DNA of 64,000 bases from Brachionus manjavacas. Taxonomy: Eukaryota; Rotifera; Eurotatoria; Ploima; Brachionidae. Location of the stretch: the NCBI GenBank assembly GCA_019054805.1, contig JAHQIY010000002.1:6448001-6512000 (forward strand), given 5' to 3'. Both the position numbers and the translations under genes were made by a program. How positions within the stretch are numbered: the stretch's first letter is position 1; every line of letters starts with the position of its first letter. The notes beneath the pieces are model-generated. The model had not been told where the DNA came from. It made no database searches and worked only from the letters and a program-made list of their open reading frames with translations. Of this stretch, positions 31,640 to 43,879 are shown piece by piece.

Positions 31640-34600
31640 TTATTCTCTAATCTCAGGCGCAATTGATTTCGGCTTGGCAAGCAAGCTACCATGATAAATA
31701 CCTTTGCTCTTAAGAGTCCATAATTGTTTGTAAAAATCTTCCCTGATCGCTTCTTTGCTCTTTTTCGGAATTAATTTCGATGCATGAAAAGTCTCCATTA
31801 TTTTATCTACTTGTTTGTTTGTCATCAAGTTCAACTGATCACCAGCAATAAATTTATTGACTTCAATTATTCCACCTAAAGGCTTTGGAGGACGATTGAG
31901 CAAGTTTGACTTGGGTCTGTAAAAGATAGGCACAAATTCTTTTTGATTTTCTTGCACAAACGCTGATTTACTTCGGTTTACGGACTCTTTTTTGGTCGGT
32001 TCTTTTTTGTGCTCTATTTTTACCGGGCTGACTATTCTGGGATTCGGAATTTTGCTTTTGATATTTATTGGATGCATCTGCAAAGTAGCCGAATTTTGCT
32101 CCCTAGTCTCGAATATTTTCGAGACTATTTTTTGACTCTTTTCTCTGCGGTTCATTTTCGGCTCTGACTCATTAAACAAAATGTCAAATTTTTTTTCCAG
32201 TTCAAAATTTTTGATTGATTTCAAATCATCTTGTTTTAATCGAATTTTTGTCTTGGTATCAACTCGACTAGGTGATGAGGTGGGCCGATTAATAGCGTTT
32301 TCTGAATTGCTTGTTAGCTGAGGATCTATGTGGTCAAGAACTCTTGCATCAATGCAAGATTTGGTGTCGAACAAATTTTTTTCTCGCTGAAGTTCCGGCG
32401 AAGCATTGTATGATGGGCTGCTTTGTTCAATTTGTTTGATGTCCTTGAGCTGCTCACGCAAATACTGTTTGGTTTCGTTTAAGTCGGTTGTTCGACTTTT
32501 GAAAATTTCCAATTCTCGTTGGAAATTTTGGCGAGCTTGGTCAATCTTTCTGTCTCTGAATATGGCCTGGTTGGGATGCGAATGGGACATGACAGTTGCT
32601 CGATTGGATATACCACTCAGAGTCGTTTGAGAAGTGATGGCATAATTTATGACTTGAACAAATGACTCGCGTTTTTTAAGTCCAAAATCGGATATGTTTC
32701 CGATTGAGTTCCGGGTTATGTTCAGTGGTTTTGAGGTTATTTTGTGAACTAAATTTGCTTCCCTTAAATTTTTGGCACTGATTGGTCTTGCACTGTGGTC
32801 CAACACTGATTTTCTATCATCATTAAACAGTTTAACATTCGGTGTAGCCACTAATTCGGACCTAGAAGCCCTGATTTGAGAATAATTGCGTGATTTTCGC
32901 ATTGAACTCATGGATCTTTTTAATTCTTCGGCCACAATTTCCTCATTGTTATCAACCAAATTGGTCATTGAAGACTCGTAATCAAATTGGACTACCTCAA
33001 ATTCCATCATTATCATGTTAAACTCAGTATTTAATAAAATTCGGTTTTCAACTATGCTCATTGACAAGATTGGATCACATTGACTATTGCCACGCATCAC
33101 TCTTAAACAATCTCCATTTAAAATACTCCATATTCTTATCTTACCGTCAGCTGATCCGGTTATGGCTCTTAAATACTGAAATTCCAAACACAACACTTCT
33201 CTTAAATAATTTTTAACATCTTTGGTAACTAAATTTTACATTCAATTAATACTTTGGATGCCTCATTGCTGCCATACAATTTTTATGCTTTCCCTGAGTG
33301 CTATAGACAAGAGCATATCCGTCCGAGCTGCAAGTCAAAATATGCCATCGATCAAACTTAATGCTATTCACAGGACCCATATGTGCAGATATTGTCTTAA
33401 TTTTGAGAGTTTTAATTCATCAAAAATTCAAAATTTAAAATAATTAAAATCAAAATTTTTCAAAAGCTTTTTAAGTAATTAGTAAATTAAAAGAAATATT
33501 TTTTCCAAAAAATTTTTAGTAAAATTCTCAGTTTAATTTTTTTTTGTCTTGAATAATAATAACTGGAATTTGACAGAATCTTGCTTAAAATTTTTTTTTT
33601 CTTCTTGTTTTTTATTTTGCGCTAAATTTCACAAAATCACACAAATCCAGCTTTGGGAATTTGATTTTGTGTTGGAAGGAATTCTTTTATTTTTTTTTAT
33701 TTATAGAATAGTTATATAAAAAGCACAATTATAAAAGTAAATAAATTACAAAATTAAAAAAATTCTTCTTTTATAATTGAAGATTTTCATCACGCAAAAA
33801 GAATGAGATTGATTAAGGTAAAAATCATTCTTTACCCAAATGTTTCTGGGTATTCATCGCGATGGATGATAAATGGGTGAAAAAAGCGCAAAACCATCTA
33901 CTAAATTAGATAAGCTGATTTTTAGTTTCTTAAACTTCCAACTTGCTAAGATTCTCGTTTTTTAAAATGTAAAGAAAGGTTTTGAATTTTTGATTTAAAT
34001 TAAATCTTATAATTACTCGAGCTTCAGTTATTCAAACATTCATATATTAAAACAAAGAACTAAAATGATAGACTTATCTTGAGTTCTCTAATCTCTAATA
34101 AACGAGTTATCTTAATTTTTCTACTCTAAGATTCTCGTTTTTTTAAAATGTAAAGAAATTAACTTATGTAATTTATTAACTTTAGATATTATTTTGGCAA
34201 AGTGACTGTTATTTTTTTAAGTGATTTAACAAAAATACTGATATAGAGATTTGTTTAATTCATTCACCATATGTCTTGACATTGAACGAATTACTGAATC
34301 AAAGAACTTTCTTTTTTTAAATTCAAATCTATCAAGAGTGAAAAAAACTTTCAGATCAAAAAAAAAACTCTAATTCGGTCAATGCGTTCAAAAATAAAGT
34401 AGACGATATAGTAAAATTAAAAAAGCTTTTTATTTATTATTCTGCTCTAATTATTTTGAATTTTAGCTTTTAAAATTAAAAATTTCTTATTTTATTTTAT
34501 TTTAAATAAAATAATGTAATAATAAACATAATAATAAAATAAAATAATAACCAAACTAACTTCAATTTTAAAATCAACTAATATTTTTATTTAATTTTAT

Positions 34601-37578
34601 TGATTCTTTGTTTCTAGTTAATTAAAGAGAGTGGGAATTAGTAAGTTAAGTTTTTTATTAATGCTGTTTTTTTCAAATTCGTCAAAGTTCAAAAATAAAC
34701 TTACAATATCGATATACGTAAATAAATTTTAAAAATCAAATTTTAATTTTTTACAATTGACAAATAAAATTTCCGTATCATAAAAAAAATTTAAACTACT
34801 GGTTAAAATCCTTTTAGGATCATAAATGTTTTATAATCATTTCGATAAGCTAAAATTTAGTTAAACTAATGTAATTATTTTTTATAATTACTTTTACTTT
34901 TTTATTTTAGATTTTTTTTGAAATTTTCTATTTTTTTTTTAATCAATTCATTTTGCATAAATATTAATCACGAAGAAGGCACCACATCGTTTGGAGCTGC
35001 CCAAAGAAACTCATCTTCTAATTATCTTTTAATTAAAAAAAACAGACAATTTTTTTAAAACAACAAAAAAATTCTTATTCTTTAATTGTCTTTGTTGATT
35101 TCTTATACAAATTTAAAGAGTAATCCATTTTTAAAATCAACATTTTATGTAAATAAAAAAGCTATATCAGTTTCAAAAAAATTTTAAAATTAAATGTTTA
35201 ATATTGTATCTTTTATGGTTTTGTTTTTTGATTAATTGTAGTAACGGTGGTCATCCCACGCGAAAAATTTGAAAAATAAAATTGACAAAAATCTTTTTTT
35301 AGGAAAATTTAAGTTTTCAATTAATTTCTTAAAAAAAGGAACAATGATATTTTTTAAAATTTGGCAAAATTTCAAGAACAACAGTTATTTTTGGGTAAAA
35401 TTTTCAAAATTTTCTAATTCAAACATTCCTATTTATTTTAACTATATTGTTTATTTGATCGTAAAGTTTCTAAAGCTAGAACCAATTTTAATTTTAAGGT
35501 TTCTATCGAAATAAACAGTAACATACCTTAGCAAAGCTAAAATTCTAATTTCAAGCTATTTAACGTTGTATAATTGATAGTTTAAATATTTACCTTAATT
35601 AGTTTTCCACTTTGCAAATGAAAAACTTTAATTTTTCCGGTTGAGCCTCCAGAAATGCAAATTTCTTCGCCAATGGCAACAGAATTAATTAGATACATAT
35701 GCTTAAATGTTCGCCAGCATTTCTTTTTGCTCAAATTCCACACACGACAAGTCTTATCCCCACTTCCAGATATAACTCTGTCTCTTTCGTCGTCCATTGA
35801 AATACAATTAATAGTTTGCTGATGTCCTTGGAAAATTCGCAAGCATTTTCCGTTTTCAATAGACCAAACTCTGAATGAAAAAATTGAAATTGATTAGATT
35901 AGAAATATAGAGATGTGAAAAAGTCTTTTCTTTGTTAAAATAAAAAAATAAAATACACTTAATCACCTTATGCTTGTATCATAACTACCGGTAATCACAA
36001 TTTTTTTAGCTTCACAAATATACATACACTTGATTGATCCTGCATGTCCTTGAATAGTAGTGTGCTTCTCGCTGGCCGATTTGAGGTCAATAAAGCGGAT
36101 TTTTTTGTCAAAAGAGCCGAAGGCGACCAAATTTTTGCCATTAAAATGTGACACCCTATGTGGATCTTTTTTTTCTTTTAATAAAAGAACATTATATGGA
36201 CCACAGAATACGTTTCTTTCTTCCATAATTACATTCCTTGTCTCATAACCTTGGAATGCATTAGTCCAGTTCCACTCGCTCTTGTAGGACGAGCGAAAGA
36301 CCTTCTGGTCGGCAAGTCGTATGACTTCGTTGGTGCCCGGAATCAAATTGGGAACTTTGACATCTACATTGTTGGCATATCGCGGATTGATGCCTTTAGA
36401 GGACGTGCCCTGAAAATTAAAATTTTAAATTACAAAAATAAATATTTAATTTGAACGAAAAAATTTAAATTTCTAATTGAATAAAATTTTATTATTCAAT
36501 TGTTTGATTTTCTATTTATTTACCTTTAAAAGCATCATGTCATCGACCAAAATTTTGTTTAAAAAGCCCTCTTTGTGAACTTCTTTGATCAAATTACACC
36601 AATATTTGCACACAAACAAACAATTGTACAAATTTTTTTTATTTAAAGTCGATAAAATCGATTTGGACAAATGCACAGGTAAAAGTCTACGTGAAATGAT
36701 CTTTAAACAAAATTCAAAAAAATTTAAATTTTTTTCCAACCTGATAAAATCAATGTGTTTAAAGTCACTGATTGATTGTTCATGCTCCTTTTTAAGAATG
36801 CCCTTCACTTCGAAGTCTTCTTCGTAGTCCTCCTCATCGTCATAGGCATCCAAAACCATCTCCGAGCCACTCTCATAGCTGCTTTGCGCCGATTCCGAGT
36901 AAGGATTATGCGTTTCCAGGATCGATTTTAGCTTAAGTATGGTCATAAAAACCAGAGCTTGGTCACATTTGTTGAGCAGACTGAGCATAAAATTAAGCTT
37001 TATGTAATTAGTTGAGCCAGAGTACCAATTCCATGTGGCATTTATTTGTTTATTCACATAGTCGTTGTCCAGACATCGATTATTAGTCGCTTTCATGTGA
37101 TCTTCGTCGCATGATGGCAGAAATTTGTTCCTGGCATAGATATAGTCCTTGGATTCGGTCAGTGGCTTGAGCAAATCGTTCAGATATTTATAAATTTTAA
37201 TGTTATTTATTCGGACTATGAGGCCGATTAGGAAGGCTTTGATGGTCACGTGACTGGCTCGGTCGAACCACTGCTTCAAGTTGTTTAGCTGGTTGACTAT
37301 TTGGCAAGAGTTGCACTTGCCACAAAAATTATTGTCCCCGGTGAATCTATGACATGTGTAGTCGAGAGCCAGATTGATGTTGAAATTGTAAGATTTGGTC
37401 ATTCCGTGCCGGTTTCTAGTCCTGTAGCGAACCTTTTTCGCTTTTAAACTATCTAAAGATTGGTTCATATCGAATTCAGCTTGTCCATGGAATTTAGGTT
37501 CACTTTCTGTAATCATAATGTGCTTAACAACAAACTGTGTTTCAGTGAAGCGGTGCTCTCTCTCTTTATATTCAAGTG
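31640..37578 (-). CDS. FBXW10: FBXW10-type F-box / WD40 repeat protein (first coding exon not found)
   Basis: A probable substrate receptor of an SCF ubiquitin ligase. Exons 37578-36524, 36409-35967, 35870-35594, 33395-33253 and 33200-31640 stay in phase and give about 1159 residues. The N-terminal part matches human FBXW10 as I remember it: CGKCNSCQIVNQLNNLKQWF, then IYARNKF, then ATWNWYSGSTNYIKLNF. An F-box-like segment follows (LSKSILSTLNKKNLYNCLFV-CKYW). WD repeats come next (FGSFDKKIRFID, GHAGSIKCMYI, SGSGDKTCRVWNL, HMGPVNSIKFD, TGSADGKIRIWS), then a ~450-residue basic, low-complexity tail. The first listed exon starts at an acceptor (TTTTGTTAG) in phase 1, so at least one short upstream exon with the true ATG is missing from the model. 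The intron at 33396-35593 is unusually long (2.2 kb). Confidence 0.83.
33396..35593. other. 2.2-kb intron of the FBXW10-type gene
   Basis: AT-rich throughout, with scattered long A and T runs. No nested gene or RNA was recognised. The open frame at 35269-35514 on the plus strand is Phe/Lys/Asn-rich, as expected of random AT-rich sequence. A short semi-repeated TAAGATTCTCGTTTTTT motif occurs at about 33948 and 34128. Confidence 0.4.
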
Positions 37579-38983
37579 CTAACAAAACAAAATATTTTTT
37601 TAGTGCTTCATTAATTTGTTAATAAAAATTTAAAGCTTTTTTGTTAGATCTCAACCTAAATGTTTCAATTTTTTTAATAATAAAAGGATTAATTGGCCGC
37701 ATTGATCCTAATCCTTAGACACATTTTAAAGTAGTTTAAGCACGCAAAGATTTGTAAGAGGGAAATTGGAAATGTTGTTTTTAAAGGTATAAAATCTCAA
37801 AAGAAAATAAACTTTTCTAATGTATACTCTCTTTGAGATAGGAATTTTGTCAAACTCGATTTTTTTTACTTTTAAATTTATAATTATTCAATCAAAATCT
37901 GCGAGCTTAAAAAAATATTGGATTTTAAAAAATTGTTTTTTAAAAAATATCCTGTTTCTATAGTTACAAATATGTATTTTTTTATTTAAAAAAAAAAAAA
38001 ATAAATACTAAATTAAAAAAAAATGAAAATCAGTGAAATTATCAACTCAATCAGCCGATTGTGACCTTAAATCAAGAATCACAATCCTTAGAATGTCACG
38101 AGCTTGTTTATTAGTTACCGGGTTGTTTAAAGATTTATTTAAAATTTTTAATCATATGAAAAAAAATTATCTTTGTTTTCTTTTTAAATTTTATTTATTA
38201 ACTTAAGAAATTTATTTTTGAGATATGAATACTCCAGGATCGTGAGACTTATTTATATCTACGTAATCAAAATTTTAACGTTCAGATTCAAATTAAGTAT
38301 TGGCTTAATGGAGTTTAATTGCGAAGTTTGTCGCTTGTTAAAGTTTGTTTATTTCTCTCAGTTATTCTAAGAATGACACTCTAAAAATTACCTAAACCAT
38401 TAGTTTTAATGCTATGATCCTTGAAATTCCATTTATTTGCCAAAGAGCTGGATATTTTTGTACCTTTGCAAAACTTAACTTTGCTAAACAACTACTTGCC
38501 ACTGTTTAAATAATCTTTTGTCTATAACTAGGTTAGTTACCCTTTTTGAATAGATAAATATATGTTTGCTTTTAAAATAAAATTACACTTAATAATTTTT
38601 TTAATTTGCATTATCTCTAACATTTGATAAAAAAATTTTTAAATTAATAAAAATGTAATTTTTCTATAGCACTTTAGATAAATACAGATACAATTTTAGA
38701 AAAATAAAATTCATAACACCAACACAAAATCAATAATACTTTCTATTAAATATTAATAACTTTATTTAATTAGTAGATTTTAAAAATTAAAAAAAAAAGA
38801 TTTTAGTCTGAATTTTATTTGGTTACTAAGAACATGTGAAAATTGAAAATTTCGCCAAAATAAATAACATTGCACAATTTAAATTATTTATTTTCTTTAA
38901 AAAATCAATCTTTAAAATTATATTTTAAAAAAGTAATACAACACTAAAACCGGGTAAAATCGGCATTGAAAAAGAAAAAAAAA
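37579..38983. other. intergenic upstream of the FBXW10-type gene
   Basis: 1.4 kb, AT-rich. It must hold the missing 5' exon of the F-box gene. I tested an ATG frame near 37700 (MRPINPFIIKKIETF); its donor gives the wrong phase. No other feature was seen. Confidence 0.3.
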
Positions 38984-40072
38984 TTAAACTTCTGACTCAA
39001 GTTTACCATTGTTCAGACGTGTAGTAATAGAAATTTTTTGAAGGTTAGTTTCGTTATTGAACGAATAGTACAAATTGATCGGTTTATTTACATCAACAAA
39101 ATTACTAGGCACATAATTTTTAACATCGTCGTACACATGGCAGTAGTTGGAGGCATTCGAATAAATCCTTGGCTCTGCATAGTTTATCACTTTGACATGG
39201 TTAGCTGTTCTGTTCAGGTAGCGGTTTTCTATTCTACTGTCATTAAAGTCTATTAGTTGAAAATTAGCCTTGGTAAAATTGTCTACATTTTGATTTCTGT
39301 TACACTCGCTTTTGTTGCCACAGTTGCCCTGAGGCAAATTTTGAACAAATGGTCTATCAGCATAGATCAATGGAGGATGAATGTGAGAAGCTTTTGAAAG
39401 ACGCATGTACTTAAGTTGGCTGTCCAATTGATTGTTAAGTGTGATCACATTCTCCAACTCGAGTCCCAGAGAATCAGCAAAGCGAACAGCTTTTTTTTCG
39501 CCAACAGACGTGTCGTATCGCTTGCGAGGATTTTGAAGAATCGAGCTAGTGGTAAAAATAGAAGAGTTGGCATTGGAAGTATTGCTCTCCGAGCATGGTT
39601 TAGTTTGGCGCTTGAGTCCTTGTAATTTTTTGGATAAACGAAGACCAGACAAAGCACTGTTCTTATTCTTTGCTAAATTGGCGGACGGTTTGGGCTCTTC
39701 CAATTTTGGTTTACTAAGGTCATTGGTTAAATTTGGTTGGGACGATTTTGAGCGTGATTTTTCATTCAAATTGTTGGCTTCATTCTTTTTCTTTAATTGT
39801 TTTAGAGTCTTCAAAGACTGATGGTTTTTGACAGGTTTCTGGGTATCGTAGTTTTCATAGCTACCATTGGCCGACTTGGACCTAGTTTTTGTCTCCTTCT
39901 TTGGCACTGGCTGCTTTACGCCTGCGTCTGAATTGTACAAATTTGGAAAAGAATTTGATAAACGCTTCAGATCGTCATCCAAACTACATTTTGAGTTATC
40001 TTTAACATAATTCCGATAGCACAACAAATGGAAGCTGTTTTTCAAAAAAGAATTCTTTATCTTTGCTACCAT
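38984..40072 (-). CDS. putative protein phosphatase 1 regulatory (PPP1R3-like) protein
   Basis: An intronless 362-residue protein. Around residue 190 it has KKAVRFADSLGLELENV, the extended RVxF docking motif seen in glycogen-targeting subunits of PP1 (PPP1R3 family, [K/R]VxFAD-x-xGL-x-L). The N-terminal half is basic and Ser/Lys-rich (KETKTRSKSANGS, NEKSRSKSSQP), probably disordered. The C-terminal ~150 residues are Asn/Tyr-rich. A CBM21 carbohydrate-binding domain, which should follow the motif, is not recognisable; it may be absent or diverged. I infer a PP1-binding protein; glycogen targeting is unproven. The start is the first ATG of the frame at 40072. Confidence 0.6.
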   Translation of the reverse strand: MVAKIKNSFLKNSFHLLCYRNYVKDNSKCSLDDDLKRLSNSFPNLYNSDAGVKQPVPKKETKTRSKSANGSYENYDTQKPVKNHQSLKTLKQLKKKNEANNLNEKSRSKSSQPNLTNDLSKPKLEEPKPSANLAKNKNSALSGLRLSKKLQGLKRQTKPCSESNTSNANSSIFTTSSILQNPRKRYDTSVGEKKAVRFADSLGLELENVITLNNQLDSQLKYMRLSKASHIHPPLIYADRPFVQNLPQGNCGNKSECNRNQNVDNFTKANFQLIDFNDSRIENRYLNRTANHVKVINYAEPRIYSNASNYCHVYDDVKNYVPSNFVDVNKPINLYYSFNNETNLQKISITTRLNNGKLESEV

Positions 40073-40540
40073 TGCTCTGTTACATTCAAACTTCCTATTC
40101 TAGTCATTTGAAATACTAAATATCTAAATCTAGCAAGAGTTTAAATATTTTTTTAATTAAAAATTTCAACAAGATTGATTGAGGTGTTTCTATAATTGTG
40201 TTTTAGATTCTTGTTTTAATTTGTGCTGAAAAAAAGCATGTTATTAATTAGTATAACTTATTTTTTTTCCCAAGAATGAGAGCTTGTTGAAAAAGAAAAA
40301 TTGTTTCAATTGTATAATATGAAGAGTATTCTGAACTCATTTTCACAATGGCTCTGATACCACATTGATTTTTGAAAAATAATATTTTTAAATTTTTAAA
40401 TTTTAACCCAAATTCACGGTTCTTAAACGTTTTTTATTCTATTCGCCTAAACTTAGTCGCTAAGACTTGAAAAAAAATTGTTTACAATCAATTTAAGAGT
40501 TTATAAAATTAATTTTTGTTTTTACTTGAAAAAAAAAATA

Positions 40541-40970
40541 TGATCAATTTTGAATTAGATATTTTCAAAGAAATATATTTTTAGTTTATTCCAGACATTT
40601 TGCGCAAGTAATTGATAAAAAGTCCTGAATTTTGGCATGCAAGAGGAAACAATGAATCCGATTAATCAAGGCGCGGCTGCCCAAATCAATAATGACGACT
40701 TGTTTTAACCCTTAAGGAAAATTTCTATTTTATTTCATCATTATCAGTAAAATAAAATAAAAAGCTAGAATAAAAATATTAATTAGTGTCTAGAGCTATT
40801 CCATTTGGCCAATATTTCGGCTTTATATTTTATCAATTCTTGAATTAAATTAGACATGCTTTCTTTGAAGTCATTATCCAAAATTTTAACTGATAACTCG
40901 ACGTTTTAAAATAAAATTCTCAAAAAAAAATAAAAAAATTTAATTTTAATTTTTTATTATGTGATTCTAA
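40541..40970. repeat. 430-bp dispersed repeat, copy 1
   Basis: It is about 96% identical, in the same orientation, to 63224-63652, with a core of roughly 180 bp without a difference. The sequence is markedly less AT-rich than its surroundings (for example AATCAAGGCGCGGCTGCCC). On the minus strand a frame reads VKILDNDFKESMSNLIQELI, then KYKAEILAKWNSSRH and a stop. The other copy keeps the frame with mostly conservative changes. No terminal inverted repeats were seen, so the class is unknown. Confidence 0.9.
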
Positions 40971-42858
40971 CAATTCCAAAGGGTTCAGATAGTTATCTCA
41001 GTAATTGAAAAATAATCGCTTGCAGCATTAAAAAATAGCTTTCTGAGGTTCAGTACAAAATAGATAGTATAAAATAATAATTCGATGAATTCTTTTTAAT
41101 TAGGCTAAATTCAATATTTTTAAATATTTTGTTATAAATGCAACATAATGTAACAAATTCTATTTTATATAAATATTTTTTAATAAAAAAAAAATTAATC
41201 TTTTTTTAATTTATTAATTAAGAATCAAACGTAAAATTTGTCACGTTAATGAAAAAAAAATTTAAAAAAATCACATAATCAGATAAATTTACTTTTATCT
41301 GAATACTTCATAAAAACATATACTTCACAAAAAAATGGATAAATTTTCTTTTTTTTTTCTTTTTGAATCTAAATTTGTTTATTTAATTGAAATCTCTAGG
41401 GATCTAGTGGTGATTTTGAAATAGAGTGTCCCTAAAGATTAGTTAATGAATAAGTACTTGGTTTTAAATGATAATTTTTAAATTTTAAAGTTTGAGCCTG
41501 TATTAAATTGAGCGCCGATGAATTAAAGGAAATTTAAAATGTTAATAACAACTAAACCAAGTTTATGTAAACGTTACAAAAAAGCAAATTCCACAGAGAT
41601 AACTTAAAATAATTAATTAAAATACGCTTTTAGCTAAAATTAAGATGTTGGAATGAGAATTGCTAATTTAAGGATACCAGTTGCTAGCTAGATATTTAAT
41701 TAATTGTTGCGTAGCCGTCGAACCATAAATAGCACCACAATTCAATCGCCAAAACTAAAATAATTATTATTTCTTAAGAAAACATATCACTACCCCAACA
41801 CACTTGCTAGTTTAACAAAATTTGTATTTACAAAGCGAGCAAATATTAAGAATATGAGTTTTTTTTTGTTTTTTATGGAAATGAGATTTTTAAGAAAAAT
41901 TGGATTCGTTTGATGAGAGAACCAAATAAAACTGTTTATTTTTTGGGCTTTGGTTTCGATCGTTAATAAATCATTTCAGTCCTTAGTCGAATATTTTTTT
42001 AGTAAAAATAATTCTATTGCAATATTAATTAATATTCGACTGCTAATATTATTCTAGCCATGATAAACAAACAACAAAATTTATGCAATTTTTTCATTAC
42101 CAGAAATTACCTTTTACAAAAACAAGACTCGATTTTCTAAATTAATTTTTAAAATTCCAAATGTTATTACAATTAATTATCATTTTGAATATTTAACAAT
42201 TAAATTCTTATTTTTTAAAAAATAATTTTTGCTCTTATTTTGACCCAATTTATTTTTCTAGTCTAGAATAAATAGTCGCAATATTTCCGAGATTGATAGC
42301 TTAATTTTTTCTCTAGAATAATATTTTCAATCCGGTTGATATTATGTTGGAAAAAAGCAACTGCAATTGACACAAGAAAATTTCTCTGCGGGTAAAAATT
42401 GGATGAAACTAGTACAGACTTTTTTTTTTAATTTCTAAATAATTTAAATATTACCTTAAAAATAATTATTTAAGACTGTCAATTGAACTGTGGTTGGGAA
42501 AATTCTGTGATTAAAAGAAGAGACATTTGCTCTGAAAAGAGTGTCTGCTTAGTGGCGCAACTAATTTAAAATTAAAAAAAAACCTAAAATAAAAGATAAA
42601 TTAATTTATATTTTTGTTTTCCAAATTTGAATTTGATGTAATGTTGAATAAGAGAAGCCAGGTGAAAAACAAAGCATTTTAGAAAAATAGCCTAAAGATT
42701 GCAACTAAAATTTCAAAGCTAATTCTCACAATAGAATTATTTTAAGTACCTATTCATAGTGAAAAATAAATTTGAATTTTTTCTAAGGTAATGAGATTTT
42801 TTTTTATTTGAAAAGAATTTAATTTTACCTTGTCAAAACTTGCGTAAGCCTTTAAAAC

Positions 42859-42945
42859 GTGTTTACATTCAGAGTGCTGGATTATCTAGCCAGTCGAGTA
42901 AATTGGCTCTAGGGGGCACATCAGGGCTAATTTCCAAGTAAACAC
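42859..42945. other. 87-nt nested-stem element, possible structured RNA
   Basis: A perfect 8-bp outer stem GTGTTTAC/GTAAACAC (42859-42866 with 42938-42945) encloses GTGC/GCAC and AGCCA/TGGCT stems in nested order. The patch (TAGCCAGTCGAGTAAATTGG, GGGGGCACATCAGGG) is much less AT-rich than its flanks. It does not match a tRNA, SECIS or snoRNA pattern that I know. Confidence 0.4.
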
Positions 42946-43879
42946 CATCTATTATCGCATTCCAAATAGGTTCCGATTCTAAACTACTATTTTTTTACAT
43001 AAACAGTCAGATACTGATTGCTCTATCTGAACAAATGATAAATTTATACAAATAATTTTTATTTTTATACTTGCGGGATCAAATCGAGCTGGAATACAGA
43101 TTAAATAAACAAGTAAATTAAAAGAAACATAAAATCAACTTGCTTTGAGCTAAATAGTTCTGTAAAATAAAAAATAAAAATTTTTTTTTTTACTTAAAAG
43201 CACTTTTTGTGCTAAATGATTGATACAACTCTTAATTAAACTTGATATTTCTCTGCTTAAATGTCCACTTAGCTATTTAATACACAATCCATCAATCAAA
43301 AAGTATCATATAATCTCAATGAATTAACTAGTTTTTATCTTACGTAAAATTTCATGATAAAATTATTTAAAAAGCTTGCTACTCAATTAGTATAGAGTAT
43401 AAAAGTTATTAGTATAAAAGTTGAAAATATTTGGCACATAATTTCCAAGGACTTATTTCTGTGCAACATAAAAGTATCGGCTTTACAAGCCATATTAAAT
43501 CTGGATTAATTGACTCAATTGGAACGGGAGAATTCCTAAAAGTGAAATATATCCTTAATTATCATTTTTAAAATAACGAAGCCAAAGAAATGGTTTTAAA
43601 TTACTTAAATTATATCAAGTTTAATCAGCTAAGATTTCATTTTATTAACAAATATCGATTTATTAAATTAACTCAGAACAATAGCCACAGGGCTGTCATA
43701 GTTCCATAAAACTAGATTATTTTATAATTATTTATTCAAAAGACACGTAAAGTCCAAGTGGTTGAAATAAATCTAATTTAAATTGGCTTTGTTTCTTTTT
43801 TGTAAAATTGAAAAAATAAATGATAAACTAGTTTATTTTTTTAATCTTTAAAAATGAATTTTATTCTTTGAAATTTGGT

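Larger units (their letters stand above)
40073..43879. other. 3.8-kb gene-poor region
   Basis: AT-rich non-coding DNA holding copy 1 of the 430-bp repeat (40541-40970) and a structured patch at 42859-42945. Otherwise nothing recognised on either strand. It is the 3' flank of the ATP synthase delta gene, which ends at 43880. Confidence 0.4.

Noticed and set aside
36524..37585. FBXW10-type gene starting at MLALEYKE
   Set aside because: The first codon is TTG and lies across an acceptor; the real start must be in an upstream exon.
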